Part shown: in pieces, positions 26,299 through 38,079 of the stretch
How positions within the stretch are numbered: position 1 is the first letter of the stretch
How the letters are laid out: each line of letters begins with the position of its first letter
Origin: Loxodes magnus
Lineage: Eukaryota > Ciliophora > Karyorelictea > Loxodida > Loxodidae
Assembly (NCBI GenBank): GCA_946699065.1
Contig: CAMPDV010000211.1
Span: forward strand, 428,083 to 492,082
Length of the DNA: 64,000 bases
Direction: 5' to 3'
Notes under the pieces: model-generated
The model's database searches: none
Told to the model about the DNA's origin: nothing
What the model saw: the letters and a program-made list of their open reading frames with translations, nothing else
Translations under genes and position numbers: made by a program

Positions 26299-27585
26299 GA
26301 TAATAATAATATTGATATGATTAATATTATTGATAATAAATATAGTTTTATATGTAAGTAGTTTAAATATCTATAGTAAATATGTTACTACTTATTAATA
26401 TGGTTAATCTATACTTATTAATGTTGTATTTTTATAAGTTTTTTTGTATGTTTAAGTGTATATATGATGTTGATATGGTAATGTAGTTATAGCTATATAG
26501 TTGACAATAAAGATTATTTTCCTTACTAGCTCTTTTTAAAGCTGAAATAAATAAAGAATCAAATTTTATCTAAACATCTTTAAAAATCTATTATTCAAAT
26601 ATTATCATTATTCAGATACTAACATACAGCTTATAACATACCAAAACATATTCAACAATGTCAAAAAACTATCTTTAATATATCCTTATATTTAAATTAT
26701 ACAAGTACAGATTACTATTTATCTAATCAAAACTATAATCAAATTATCATTAACCTATATCTAAATACAAGTCATTATTACTATCATACACTCTAAAATA
26801 CATACTTTAATACCAACTACTAAACTTTCCTATACACATATATCAAATCAGGCCATTATAACCCCTATACTTTTGATAAAAGTTCAATCATAATAAATAA
26901 ATTATAATAAATAACAACGTACACTTGTGTGATAAGCCTTACTTATTTGAGGGTTCTCAATCGGTACCAGAATCTAACTAGGCTGAAGTCCAAGTCTCGG
27001 AGTAATCCTGCCTCTATGTCGTTTATCTGGTTAGGAATTGGAAAAACCTGAAGACATGACTGATACAAATTATATCTTTAAGTATAAAATTAAATTCGAT
27101 TGTGAAATTTGGCACAAAAACTGGATTTTATTCTAATCCCTTTTAAATTTAGCCTTCGGAAAAAATACAAGAATTTTGAGTGTAAAGGTAATATATTTTT
27201 ATTTAAAAAACTGAGACAAAAGTGATCAAAGAGATCCGACGAAACAAGAAATATTTCTAGACTATTTTAAAATCCAAATTTTGTATTTTTTATTAATCGT
27301 GGTGAACCTAATAAAGGTAGAATCACGTTAATTTATTTATCTTTAGAAACGTTCTCATCAGATTATTAAATCCTAGCCTCCTTATACTTAGCAGATAAAA
27401 CTTCCCTTTTAAATTTAGTCTTCTAGGTAATATTCAAATTAATACTTACTTCTGTGATATTCGATAATAACTTAGAAAAAGATGCAAGAGAGTAGAATTT
27501 ACATAATTAAAATTTTAAGTTGTCTAAAAGTAGTGTAATATATTACTTAGTAGTACATGAAGGTTAATTGAACCAGCTAAATATT
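26299..27585. other. Spacer with a G-depleted tract and a more GC-rich block
   Basis: 26,540-26,880 is C-bearing but almost G-free on the plus strand, like the linker of the RING-kelch gene. 26,940-27,060 is richer in GC (words GGTTCTCAATCGGTACCAGA, GTCCAAGTCTC) and well conserved in copy 2; it could be a small RNA or retroelement 5' sequence, but it matches no RNA I know. An ~80-bp segment around 26,862-26,940 is absent from copy 2. Confidence 0.45.
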
Positions 27586-28390
27586 ATGAATAATCCTTGA
27601 ATTAAATTAAAAGTTCTGAAGAGCCCTACTAGAGAGTAAAGATCTCCTAATGTCAGTGTATCAGGAAAAATATTGAGACCTTTGACATTACGGAAAGGCT
27701 CTGATGTAGTAAAATATATTCCTGATATTGATATTTTTGTAAGAAGAGGAGTGGTCACTGTAGATAATCCTTTTGAATTCATAAATTATGGAGTAAAAGC
27801 GTTATAGATTTGTCCTTTTGTTTAAAATTAGACTTTTCAACAGTGCTCTATGATCTTAAAACAAGTCTGAAACAGCTAATTTATCAACTTATTAAAAAAA
27901 TAAAAAAACTCGAATAGGAATTAAACTCCCAGGAGAAAGAGATGCTTGTATTAAGTCAGGATTTGATAAGATGATGATGAATTCCATATGGTAGACCGAA
28001 GAGCTAAAGTCGGAGTTTATGAGCAAATGACAAGTTTAGAGAATAATATTTGAATAATGCAAGAGTAAGATAAGAAAAACTGAGCAAAATTAGATTCTAT
28101 GCTTAAATTAATAGAAGAAAACCTGTAGAAGCCTTCATAAGGAACTCCAATCGAAATAGAGAAACAGGAAGGGCATTTCCTAGAGCAAGAAAAAGATGCT
28201 ACATTTGCAACAGCACTTGACATTTATGACGGAAATGTCCTCAATAGAAAAGAAATAAGAATGAATATCTGGAAAAATGTTAACTAATAGCAATTGAAGT
28301 TTCGAGTAAAGGAATTCTTCCCATCGGGAAATGCGAAAATCTAGAAAAAAAGTTCTCAACTCAGATTATATAAAAGAGATCAGCAATTTT
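27586..28390 (+). pseudogene. Retroelement ORF1-like remnant, copy 1
   Basis: An ORF from ATG 27586 reads for about 90 codons (NNPWIKLKVLKS, DIDIFVRRGVVTVDNPFEF). After a frame change it becomes clearly homologous to the intact ORF1 at 7.1-8.2 kb: LEQELNSQEKEM, VHMVDRRAKVGVYE, NNIWIMQEQDKKNWAKLDS. The zinc-knuckle part (RCYICNSTWHL) lies in yet another frame. At least three frame shifts make it a pseudogene. Similarity to the 7-8 kb ORF1 stops near 28,385, where an unrelated ORF begins. Confidence 0.65.
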
Positions 28391-30090
28391 ATCTCATATC
28401 TAGCTTAATAAACGAGTCTGGAAACAAGCTCAATTGAGGATTAAAAACTAACTTTTTGTTTCGAAGTGAGAGAACTTCAATACCTTGAAGAAACTTAATA
28501 TTATATAAGAAATGTTGCAACTCTTTTAGAAGAGTTCTGTAATGCTAATAGATAAGGAATATCGTTAGAGATAAGATAAATATGTCTTGAGTTAAAAGCT
28601 CTTAATTATTAATACTGTAAGGATTGAATGATATTTTAAAGGCTACAATAAATGTATGATTAAAAGTAGAAAAATGTATTAGGAGAATAAAGAGTAGAAG
28701 GTTACTAATGGGGTATTGAATAAATATTAGTTACAACATTTAATACCATATAGAATGATAGGTCTAAAGCATATTTTAGTTAATCTTATAAAGCTATTAT
28801 AGTTATTATAAGTGAAATACCAATAATAACCAATTTTCATTACTTGCTATTTCAATAATTCAATACTATCTAAAATTAAACTAAACTATCTACACTTAAA
28901 CCAAATTAATACCTCCTTTTAACTATATCAAATCTTTATTAATACTTAGTAATCAACTGAAGAATTCTAACAAAATTAAAATTACTTCCAATATTACTAC
29001 CAATATAGCCACTCAAATTGCTAACCAAAAGTAAAACCATATCATCAAAAATATCCCTTAAAATACTGTTTTTTTCGCTTTAAGATTTTTGCTCTTTATT
29101 AGCCATTGCTTTATTTGCATATTAACTCCAAAAATATTAAAATGCATTTCTTTTTAAATAAGATCTTCTATATCAAGATAGGAACTAAAGAAAAGGTAGA
29201 TTCTAAATTGCCAAGTAAATTAAAAAAATAGAAGATGGTAAGTTACCTAAAACCTACAGTTATAATAAAGATTTTAGAAAGAACTATTGAACCTACAAAT
29301 AAGAAGAATGTCTATTTTATTTAGAGTTTTTCAAGCTTTAAAGATATAAAAGAACGAAACTGAGTTTATTCTATATACTATCAAAGTAAGTAGATTCAGA
29401 AGAACGGGATTAAATTCTTCTCATGGAAGATTAAATGATGCTAAACCTTAACAAAATACGCAACTTATTGGGCCATTTTCTCATATTTCTAGGTGTGATT
29501 ATTTGGTTAAAGCTCTTAAATTTAAGAATTTTCTAATTCGATACACTAAGAAGAGTTAGCTATGCTATTGCAATCAAATTATATCCTGCTTCTATTATTT
29601 GCTTATAATTATCATAGAATAAAAGGCTTATAGCAGCTTTTAATTTTATCAGGAGTTTATTATTTGTTCAAATGTACAGGGATTTAAACAGAAGCAAATT
29701 AAGCTGGCGTTTTTATTAATCAGTCTATATAGTTTATAAGCGTAAGTTTTTATAATCCTGCTAAGCTTAATTTCATAATTAAATACTTAACATTTAGAGT
29801 TTCATCCAAAACTTTGTTATCTCAGGCTAAAAAATAAAGTTTTTTCTTACTATTACTTAAAATTCGGTCCTAACAGAATTGCTGCTAAAAAGATCAACGA
29901 TTTTATTATTTCTATACCCAATATAAAAGAGGGAAGAATTTTGCTTTGCATATAAAAAAGTGAGAGATTTACGACAGGAGTTAATAGTCTGATTGAAGAA
30001 GTAATTGAAGTGAAATATGTCTGATGTATAGATGTCAAGAAAATGGCTATTCAGATTTAGGTTAACTCATTCCTAAGCTTTTAAAAATGA
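28331..30090 (+). CDS. Unassigned ORF(s), frame changes, copy 1
   Basis: Not recognised. From ATG 28331 a frame runs with helical, charged sequence (FCFEVRELQYLEETQYYIRN, LEIRQICLELKALNYQYCKDW). It enters a G-poor stretch (28,810-29,050) and then hydrophobic segments. Around 29,140-29,850 a second frame is more protein-like (ILERTIEPTNKKNVYFIQSF, AGVFINQSIQFISVSFYNPA), and from ~29,840 a third (FGPNRIAAKKINDFI, EGRILLCIQKSERFTTGVN) to a TGA at 30088. In that last part the copy 1/copy 2 differences are conservative in this frame (K/E, I/L, I/L) and non-conservative on the opposite strand, which favours plus-strand coding. It could be one broken gene, two genes, or a gene with introns. ATG 28331 is deleted in copy 2, so the start is uncertain. 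Confidence 0.35.
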
Positions 30091-31117
30091 GAAAATTATC
30101 TTTCTAGTTCAAGCACGTTTTGGTCCATGAATTAGGTTTTATTATATTCTATAAATTTGATGAGTAAGTCTATTAGATTATCGTGCTTATTGAAACCACT
30201 TCACCTTTCATTCTAACTGTTAACACTTTTATTCAAAAGCATCTCTGAGTTTAAAATCTTCTTTGGTTCTTTTTTTGCTGAGTGAACTAGTTTAATCTCT
30301 TTTTTCGGACGTTCAAAAATGATTATGGTAATCGTCACTTTGTTTCTTTCTTAAAAAGTTCTAAAATATCTTTACATATTAATTTTAGAGTTAATAATCA
30401 GATTAATATAAACTCTTTTATATGTTACTCTTCGGCCTTGACAGCTCTTTTCCCTTTTATTTCCTTTTTCCTTGGTAGATTATCTCAATTTCCTTTATTT
30501 AAAAAACTGCTTTTTAATTATTTCTTCAATAATTTAAACTTTTCTAGTACTTTCTGTATAAGTACTTACTTTCGTCGTTTAGTCAATATGCTTTAGATAT
30601 TTTTCTAGATACTGAAGTTTCTTTTAAAGCGATTTGTTGATCCTTTATAGCTTTAGTATTTGGAGTTTTATCTGATATAGATAAACTAGGAACTTTGCAT
30701 TTGGGCTTTTCTTGTTTGATTTATATTCTTGAGCCAAATTCTGCTATTAACCTCTTTTTTGTTATCATTTTTTTAATCTAAAACACTTTTCTTCTTTCTA
30801 TCTAACCCTGATTTCTAAGATGCTTAGCTCAAGTTAGTAGGAGGAACTTATTTATTCTCTAAATTCTTATAATCATTTGGCGTCGGCTTGATTCCTTTTT
30901 ATTCTAGTATTATAGTAGATTTTTTAAAACTTGAGGCTTTTCTGCTTACTTACTATCTTTGCAAATTAGAGCTTAAATAGCTTTCTAAATTAGATTGGAT
31001 TTGTAAAATTTTTTAATTAGAAATTTTTTGAGTAACCTGACTTTATTTATCCTTTAGACTAATTTAATTTTACTATTTTTCGCTTTTACTTAGATTACTG
31101 TTCCACCTGTCGCTCAT
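30051..31117 (-). CDS. Polar unknown protein, two frame breaks, copy 1
   Basis: From the ATG at 31117-31115 the translation is polar and disordered (MSDRWNSNLSKSEKQQ, SRKASSFKKS, GIKPTPNDYKNLENKQVPP), typical of real ciliate proteins. Near 30,740 the frame shifts to KCKVPSLSISDKTPNTKAIK and near 30,350 to ERPKKEIKLVHSAKKEPKK, which continues to a helical C-terminus (NLIDLLIKFIEYNK, LELERQFSHFQKLRNEL) and a TGA at 30053-30051. Each shift equals one missing base. The start lies 32 bp downstream of the stop of the LRR-like gene on the same strand, and the end overlaps the plus-strand TGA at 30088 by ~38 bp. No family recognised. Confidence 0.5.
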
Positions 31118-31149
31118 ATCTTGATCATTCTTGCATTTTACTAAATTTA

Positions 31150-32960
31150 TCATTTTACTTTATCTAGTGTCTTTGAGCAAATCTGAAGAAAGAAAGCGGG
31201 GAAAATTGAAGGGAAATAAAAATCTATCCTCAAGATGCTTCTACTTGCTTACAGCATTTTGGTCACCTCCCCATATTACCCTTATAAAATTAATTCCTTT
31301 AATGACTCGTTAATTTCAGACAAACTTTTAAGACTTCAGTTAGTTATTTCTCCAAGGATAGCAACATTTATTTCCCTTATTTTAAGCTGTTTTGCCTTAC
31401 TAACTTTCAGTTATTTTTACTCATTTACTGTATCTTAATTTAGTTTTCATGATTGAAAAAGCTGTTGAGTATATTTAAATTTCTCTGCTCCGAAAATTTA
31501 TCAGAAATATATCTTTCCTTGATTTAAATATCCGCCTAAAGATAAAAAAGGCAGCAGATCTTTTTTAAGTTTTTTAAATATCTTCTGTTAAACATCTGTT
31601 TAGAATTCTACTTCTTGTTGACTATTTTTCATCTTAAATAATCATTAAAAAATTCTTAAGTTTAGACTCCTTGATTAATAAAGTTGCTTCTAGTTTATTG
31701 ATTACTAGTACTTTAAATTATTCCCTGAAATTAAGATTTAGACTAATCTGAATAATTTTAATTCTTTGAAGTATTTTCAGAAATGTCGAATGGATTACCT
31801 TTATTCCATTGAGCTCTTCTTCTTACTTTAGAGCTGCTATTTCTTGCTATTCTTAAGTTTGTTGTTTCTCAGCTATGATAATGATAAAGCTTTTTCATAC
31901 ATGTAGCTATAAAGATTATAATACTTTTTTTATTCTTAATAAATATAAGGTGAGATGCAGATTTTCATGGATGAAATGTATCTTAGCTAATATGTAGGAA
32001 ATTAAGAAGAATTTTGCACTTCTCCAGAATTTACATTGATATTCTACTTTTAGAGGTAATAGCATTTTTTTTAAATACCTATAATCATTTTTAAAGGTAT
32101 TTTAATTTCTTCATACGAGCTTTCTTAATAACTTGTTATTTCACTTTTCCCACCTAGAATACCAGCAGTCTATCCAACCTGGTAGCTTAACTGTAATTTT
32201 TGATATTTTTCATCAACATAAAAACAATCTAAGGTTTCTATTTTTCCATGCTATTTTATAATAATCTCTCTTCCTTATTCCTTTAGCTAGCTGCTTTATA
32301 TTTTTGGTTTTTATTCTGTTACTCATACTTTTCTAATATCAGTAACTCTTAATCCATTCTTAGAGCTTTAGTATCTGCTCTAAGTATGGGCAATATTTAC
32401 GATTAAAGAGGTTCTATTGCAAGTCTATTTTTTAAAGGAAAGTCAAGGTTTATACTAATAAGGGAAATATCAAATTCTAGCAACTTTAAGAGACCAGCAT
32501 TTCAGGAAACTTGCTAAACTTAGTTATGATTAACTATCAGCTTTCTCAGTTACTTTTAGGTGATAAACGAGAAGTCTTGGATGTAATTATAGGTTAATTT
32601 AAGATTCTGTAATGATGATATCTTTCTTTGATATTGTGTAAAGCGTATTAATTTAGTTATGTACTAGGTAATTTAGGTATTTTGCAACTATTCTAATTTA
32701 TTTTTATGTTTACTAGTTTGGTGATATAAAGTTGTAGGTTTATTTGCATAATTAATTTGTTTAATTTGCGTTTTCAGAGATGACTGTAAATATGTAGGAA
32801 GTAGTTTTTGATGAGTTGGTGGTTATATAATATTGTAGATTTTGTATATTAGGTTGAGATGTATAGGGTATTAAAAATAGGATTTAAATAGTAATTGGCT
32901 GAAATATTTGTATATGTTTTAGATAATATATTTGGTTATTAGGTTGATTTAGCATAAATG
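31150..32960 (-). CDS. LRR-like protein with helical C-terminus, copy 1
   Basis: A long minus-strand reading ends at TGA 31152-31150. The N-terminal part resembles leucine-rich repeats (NKLEQLQNTQITQYITKLI, SSLQNLKLTYNYIQDFSFI, QLRKLIVNHNQVQQVSWNA), followed by DISLISINLDFPLKNRL and a helical charged segment. One frame break near 32,250 (a missing A) leads to YVDEKYQKLQLSYQVGQTAG. The rest (SQLRNNKLKNSKKQQ, GQYGEVTKMLQASRSI) stays in one frame to the stop. The 5' end is uncertain: no in-frame ATG was found, and the frame stays open into G-free DNA past 32,960. A leucine-rich repeat interaction protein is likely but the class is unknown. Confidence 0.5.
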
Positions 32961-33254
32961 ATAGTGAGTTATTGAAATAAAATATAGTAATGTAGTGATG
33001 TAAAATTGACTAATATATTAGTATGTTACATGTTTGTAAGATTATATTAAATATTTAGTTGTGGCTTAATATTTATTATTTATAAATTATCTAAAATTTT
33101 AGAGGGAAAATTCTTCCATTTTATATTTTAATTTTAATAGTAATTATTCTTCTATTTATTAAGTTATAAGTAATTAAAAGGATTATTATTTAGTTTCATA
33201 TCTAAATCTCTTAAAACCAAAAATTACTTTCTTTTTAGTCTATTCAAAAATAAA

Positions 33255-34142
33255 ATGCTACCATCTAAATGCGAAGCTTGCGAAAAAGACTTCAACTAAG
33301 AGTTTAGAAAGCCTAGAAAGTTGGATTGTGGATGTATTCTTTGTGAGAGATGTTTGAAAAGCTTCTACAAAATCTAATAGATGTTTAATTGTAAAAAGCA
33401 CAACATCATCACTTATAGACCAATTGAAAAATTAGAAATGGAGGTTTCACATCTTTAAGAGGAGTCAAAATAAAACTTACTGAATATATGTTAAGAGCAT
33501 AATGAGATTCTAGCTTTTTATTGTCTGAGTGACAGTATATTAATATGTGAAAAATGCCAATGGAATTCTCATAAGAAGCATCAATGTGGTAGATAAGAGG
33601 AAATCGTTCCTATTATGTAAGTTCGAATGTAAATGACTTTGAGTGCTATGAAAGAGAGGTTGAATCAATATTCTTCTGTCTTAGGCTAATGATAAATGTA
33701 GTTGGCTTAAGATTATATGATAAATATAAAATATATAGTATAGATCTATGATAATATCAAGAGAAGTTTAGAGTAAGCATGTGAGGAGTTGGTGATAAGA
33801 GTATAGGAGAAAGGCGAATAGAGTAGGTAGGAAATAAGTTAAAATAATATTTTTGAGATGAGTAAGTAAGTAGAGAGTATCGGATAAATGTAATAGACCA
33901 CTATATAGTAATGTGAGATAAAGAAGAATTAATTAGAGAGATTGGAAGTATAGCTTTAAGAAAATCAAATAAATGAAGAATAAAAATATTCTTAATATTA
34001 AGCTATTCTTATACCTTAGAATATGGAAGCTTAAGTTTTTTAAAAGATGATGAAAGGGAGTTAGTTTGGTTTAGAATAGGAATTGCATGCTAGATAGAGA
34101 GTATAGATATAATCCTTTTAAAGAACTATATAACTTTTATGA
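33255..34142 (+). CDS. RING-like / B-box-like / coiled-coil (TRIM-like) protein
   Basis: ATG 33255 opens a 295-codon frame. Residues 6-49 carry the same unusual finger as the gene at 8961, with identical spacing: C6, C9, C25, C27, C30, C33, C46, H49. A second Cys/His cluster (CQEHNEILAFYC, ICEKC, HKKHQC) resembles a B-box, followed by a long Gln/Glu-rich coiled coil, i.e. TRIM-like architecture. One in-frame TGA (33690) in the coiled coil reads as Trp or is a lesion; downstream the heptad-like pattern continues to TGA 34140. The frame stays open for a time past 34142, but that would cross the convergent receptor gene whose stop is 46 bp away, so 34140 is the likely stop. No propeller domain is present, unlike the 8961 gene. 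Confidence 0.68.
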
Positions 34143-34187
34143 AAGGAGAGTTAGTTGTAGGCTTAATATTATGAGACTGTTAATTTC

Positions 34188-36614
34188 TCATAAGGAAAGA
34201 ATAGTAAACAGAAATAATAAAGCAAGTAACACTACAATTTTTACGATAAATCCTTTCTTAAATTTTTATTTATCTCTTTCTTTAAATGGGCAAGGTTAAT
34301 ATCATCTGTCTTCGAAAATTCCAATGTTTCCATCTCCTCACATAAAAGGAGTTTTATAATCAAAAATCACATCACAAAAAATACAGTAAGATCCAATTTA
34401 TTAAAGAGATCAGATTCCTTATTCATCTTTTCTATAATTAAAAATAGCTCAAGGCAAAAATTCTCTATCGTTAGTGGAATCTTTAATACTCACTTTCCCA
34501 GTAGCTCCTATAAATTTAACTCTTCTTATTTCTTTTATGATATTGTCTTGATTAGTGTAATTTTCCCCTAATTCGATCAAATTTTTTAAAGCATGTGCTC
34601 CTAGTAAAACACTATCGAATTCATTAAAGATGTAGTTAGATACTGTAGAAGTTTTAAAATATTCTTGTATTTAATCTTTTATAGACTATCCAAACTCACC
34701 TATTTCTCCAATAAAATCAAATTAAATTGCTCCTTTTAAGACAGTTTAGATTTTCTAGATTCTTCTCCTTTTTCTAAAAAATGCTAATTTAACCAGCCAA
34801 AGGCTAATATTTCAAAGTCTCCTTCCCTTGCTCCTAAGTCATATAAATATCTTAGTAAGCATTTAACATCATCATCATAAATTGGTATTAGTACAACTCT
34901 TGTTTTCTTATAAATCTCTTATACCACTAATTTTCAGGTATCGTTTTGACTTTATGAATTGATGTAGTTAATTTATCTTAGTTAGTTTACTATATTTATA
35001 TTAAAATGATCAGCTTCTTTTTAAAAATAGTTATAAATACCCTTAGATCATGTATTTCTTGATAAATAAATCCTATATTTTTCCATCCTTATATTTGACA
35101 TATTCATGTTATCAAAACTGCTAGGTAAGAATCAGAACAAATTGTACGAACGAAAAATGGAAATTTTTTCATATCAGATAAATCGGGAGCAGTGTCGCCT
35201 CCAGAAATGCAGGTTATTGTAAGATTTTATTGCTCAAAAAAGTGGTAGAGATCAATAGAATTAGCACTTGTTCCAGGCATAAAATGAATTAGACCATATT
35301 AATCCTTTTTTTGACTTCATTCTTTATATGCATAATCATAATCAAATCATTCTGCACCTGTATACATATTAGCTGACTTGAACTTATAATAAGGTAAGAT
35401 ATTACTAATGCTATTTAAATACTAAATGCCATATAGTCTTCCTTAATAATAAGCAGAAATCATTAAACTTCAACTCCGTCAGGATTTTTATCATCCAAAA
35501 CCATGCTAATTGGAATTTAAATAAGGCTATTATCAGGTAGCGTTGAAATTCCATCAGGTTATATTATCATCTCACTATAATTAATTTAAGACATACTAGC
35601 GGTTCCAACTACTTTAATCTAGTTATCTTATATATTCAAAATTTAAAGCTAGATATTTTGACTGGAAAATAACTTCTATACAAGTTGATTTACTTGAGCA
35701 TTATTTATAGAATGAATCTCCTTTAAAATACCAAGAATTTATTGAATAACTAGTTCAGCACAGTAAAGCTAATATTCTATCTTATTTTTATTGAATCTTT
35801 TTCCAAAGTTTAATCCTATAAATCCGTTTAAGTTAAATTTGCCTACTAAATCTCAAGCCAATCATGAGTTTTATAAGTTCATAATAAATGCTTTGATAGT
35901 TATCTTCTTTTATAAGAGTTAATTTAGGAAAGCTTCAAAGTTATAGTTAATAGTACTATAAAACTTAGAAATCCCTTTTAACTAAATTTCTTCGAAGATT
36001 ATTGAGAATTAAAGTCTTTAATTGGAGAAATCTGGAATATATCATAAGTATTCCATATTGTTAAGTCTTTAGTGTATGATAAAAGATTCATTTTAAGAGT
36101 ACTAATCAGTAAAATGTCCTATAGATTTCCACTTAAATTAATCTAGAAAGTGTATAACTACTTTAGCAATTGATTCAGTCGAAGGTAAAATAAAATGAGT
36201 GAATTAGTTTTATTTCATTTTCATGAGCTATTCTTTGGCGACCAGATGAATAATCTTTGATTGATTGCAAAAGATGGAAACTAAATAGGTGATTTGATAA
36301 CTTTAAGTTATTTCAATAATAACATCGAACTATTACTTAGTTCATTCTTAGGTAAAATTTCAGTTCTAATCTTTGAGAAGGATATCTTTTTCTATCTTCA
36401 AAAACTAGATTTAAAAGTGGTAATTATTATTTTAGAATTGATAGCTAATATTCTAAAAATTCTGGCTATAATAGAAGTCTAAAATGTTTGCAAATTGACT
36501 GTTATAGCTTTCCAAATCTTAGTTTGTTTCTTAGTCGTATATAAAAAGTATTTTTAATCCCTTAACTTCGAGAATCAAGCAAATAACACATAAAGCAAAT
36601 ATTTTATCTGACAT
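34188..36614 (-). CDS. Venus-flytrap receptor paralogue, short form
   Basis: ATG at 36614-36612 with a signal peptide (MSDKIFALCVICLILEVKG). Two periplasmic-binding-type domains follow, homologous to the receptor at 17.0-20.8 kb (shared: ISMVLDDKNPDGVEV versus SACDRNPDGSID; ISGGDTAPDL; FPFFVRTICSD; LYDLGAREGDFE; MWGDGNIG). A single membrane helix ends the reading (IVKIVVLLALLFLFTILSL) at TGA 34190-34188. That TGA aligns with a Trp in the longer paralogue, so it could be Trp, but reading through would run antisense across the whole RING-like gene. I take it as stop and the seven further helices and EF-hand as absent. Internal TGA codons read as Trp (QNWNF, SWLAWDLVG). Three frame breaks (~35,466, ~35,062, ~34,736) each need one extra A or T. 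Confidence 0.7.
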
Positions 36615-38079
36615 TTTAATCTAAAGGATTTAGTTAGTTAACTAAATAAAATAATTAAATCTAAACTTTCTAATTTTATATTTACAATAGCTTGAATAAG
36701 CTTTATTCTCTTTAATTATTTAATTAATTGCTTTATTATATTATTTAAATAGAGAGGAGCAATCCTCCAATTGAGATTAACTTAAACTCTAGTGCCAAGA
36801 AGTATTATAGAAGTGACAAATTGAGTAAGAATCTGGTTAGGAACCAAAAAGAAAGAATTAGAGGCATCAATAACACTAAATCAAAGATACCAGATGATTA
36901 GATCTCTTAGACCGTTACTCCGACTATATGCTATTAGAAGACATGATTTTCAAGGGAATTATAGCAGTGAGAAGTCTCCAATGAGAAATGTTTACATCTT
37001 TAAAAGCTTAATTTAAAGAGTTGCGCACCAACAAGGTGTTTCACTCTCTATAATCCGATAAATTAATTTATTATTTATAAGTTTTAAGATATTAAAGTGA
37101 CAATCATAGGATAGTAATTTTAATGCAAGTTTTAGTAAAAAATTCTAAAAAGGATTTAAAAAGAGTTTATTTAAGATGTCTAGGTTATTTTTCTATTATG
37201 TAAAATTTTATAAATTAAGAGATGCAAAGTCTTAAAAAAAGTAAACTTACCTAAATAATAATAAGCGCAGGTTTAAAAATTTTATTTTTAAGTAAATTCT
37301 AACTTTTCGAATGATAATCATTTTTCATGGTTAATTAAGAAAATTTTTTCTAAAATTAATTCTCCTTTCTTGATTAAATTTGAACCAAAAAAGTTTTAAA
37401 AATTTCTTAAAAAATGTCTTTGCAGCATAAGAACAAAAAAATAAAATTTTCCTTGCTAAATTTAAAAATTCAAAGATTTAAATTTTAAAACTAACTAAAA
37501 TAAAAAAATTATAAATTATCTAAAATACATCCTGGTCATGTTTAGCTACTAAAGAGAACAAAAATTTCATATTATAACTAATTTAGAATTAAATAAGTAG
37601 ATAAAGAAAACTATAATTAAAAATTAATAGTTATCCAGATAATATTTAGTATAGATATGTAGATTATCGAAGAAAATAAATGAATAAGTTGAAAGTTAAT
37701 TTTTATTTTAAATTAATTGAGAATGAAGATAGGAACAAAATTAATTTTTATAATTTAACTTTGAAAGTAATAATATAGATATGATATACCACAGAATAAT
37801 TATTTTTATAAATGAAAAAAAGATGAAAATAAAAGATTTAATTAAGCATTAAAAAAGGCAAGCAAAAACGAGATTTTTTAAATTAAATTAAATTAAAAAT
37901 AATATAGTTTGCTTAATAGCTTTGAAGTTTTAAGTCTAAACTCAATACACTTCTACTTTTAAGTACTCTTGAAAATGTTGTAGTATTTCTTCTTGTCTCA
38001 TTAAGATTAGATTTACTTGTCTTATTTTCATTAAGTTTTAGAAAGAATATATTTGTTTTCATGTTTATTTTATTCTGCT
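36615..38079. other. Spacer; one weak coding fragment near 36.75-37.1 kb
   Basis: On the plus strand 36,755-37,080 reads as a polar fragment (SSAKKYYRSDKLSKNLVRN) in one frame and LLEDMIFKGIIAVRSLQ in another. It is less AT-rich than its surroundings and may be a gene remnant; no family recognised. 37,100-38,079 is AT-rich and includes the 3' flank of the retrotransposon. Confidence 0.35.

Larger units (their letters stand above)
24000..32817. repeat. Segmental duplication, copy 1
   Basis: This ~8.8-kb stretch recurs in the same orientation from about 55,345 to the window end, shifted by 31.2-31.3 kb, with only scattered substitutions and small indels. It contains the end of the 100-bp array, the RING-kelch gene, ORF1 debris, an unassigned ORF and two minus-strand genes. 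Copy 1 has about 80 bp near 26,862-26,940 and about 75 bp near 28,275-28,350 that are missing from copy 2. The right border cannot be placed because copy 2 runs off the window. Confidence 0.9.

Noticed and set aside
26940-27060. GC-richer block as a tRNA or known small RNA
   Set aside because: No cloverleaf, no complete A-box/B-box pair and no match to an RNA I recognise; kept only as part of the spacer description.
29700-29790. GTAAGT...TTTAG stretch as a possible intron in the unassigned ORF
   Set aside because: Splice-like ends occur, but removing it does not clearly restore one frame and I have no intron model for this organism.
29200-30050. Open minus-strand frame containing FMLLPTPVVNLS-like hydrophobic sequence, present in both duplication copies
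   Set aside because: Copy differences are non-conservative in this frame and conservative in the plus frame; a TGA at 30051-30053 also fits as the end of the upstream minus-strand gene.
33770-34190. Receptor frame continuing past 34,188 on the minus strand
   Set aside because: It would run antisense through the entire RING-like/coiled-coil gene; openness is explained by few TCA codons in that gene, so TGA at 34190-34188 is taken as stop.
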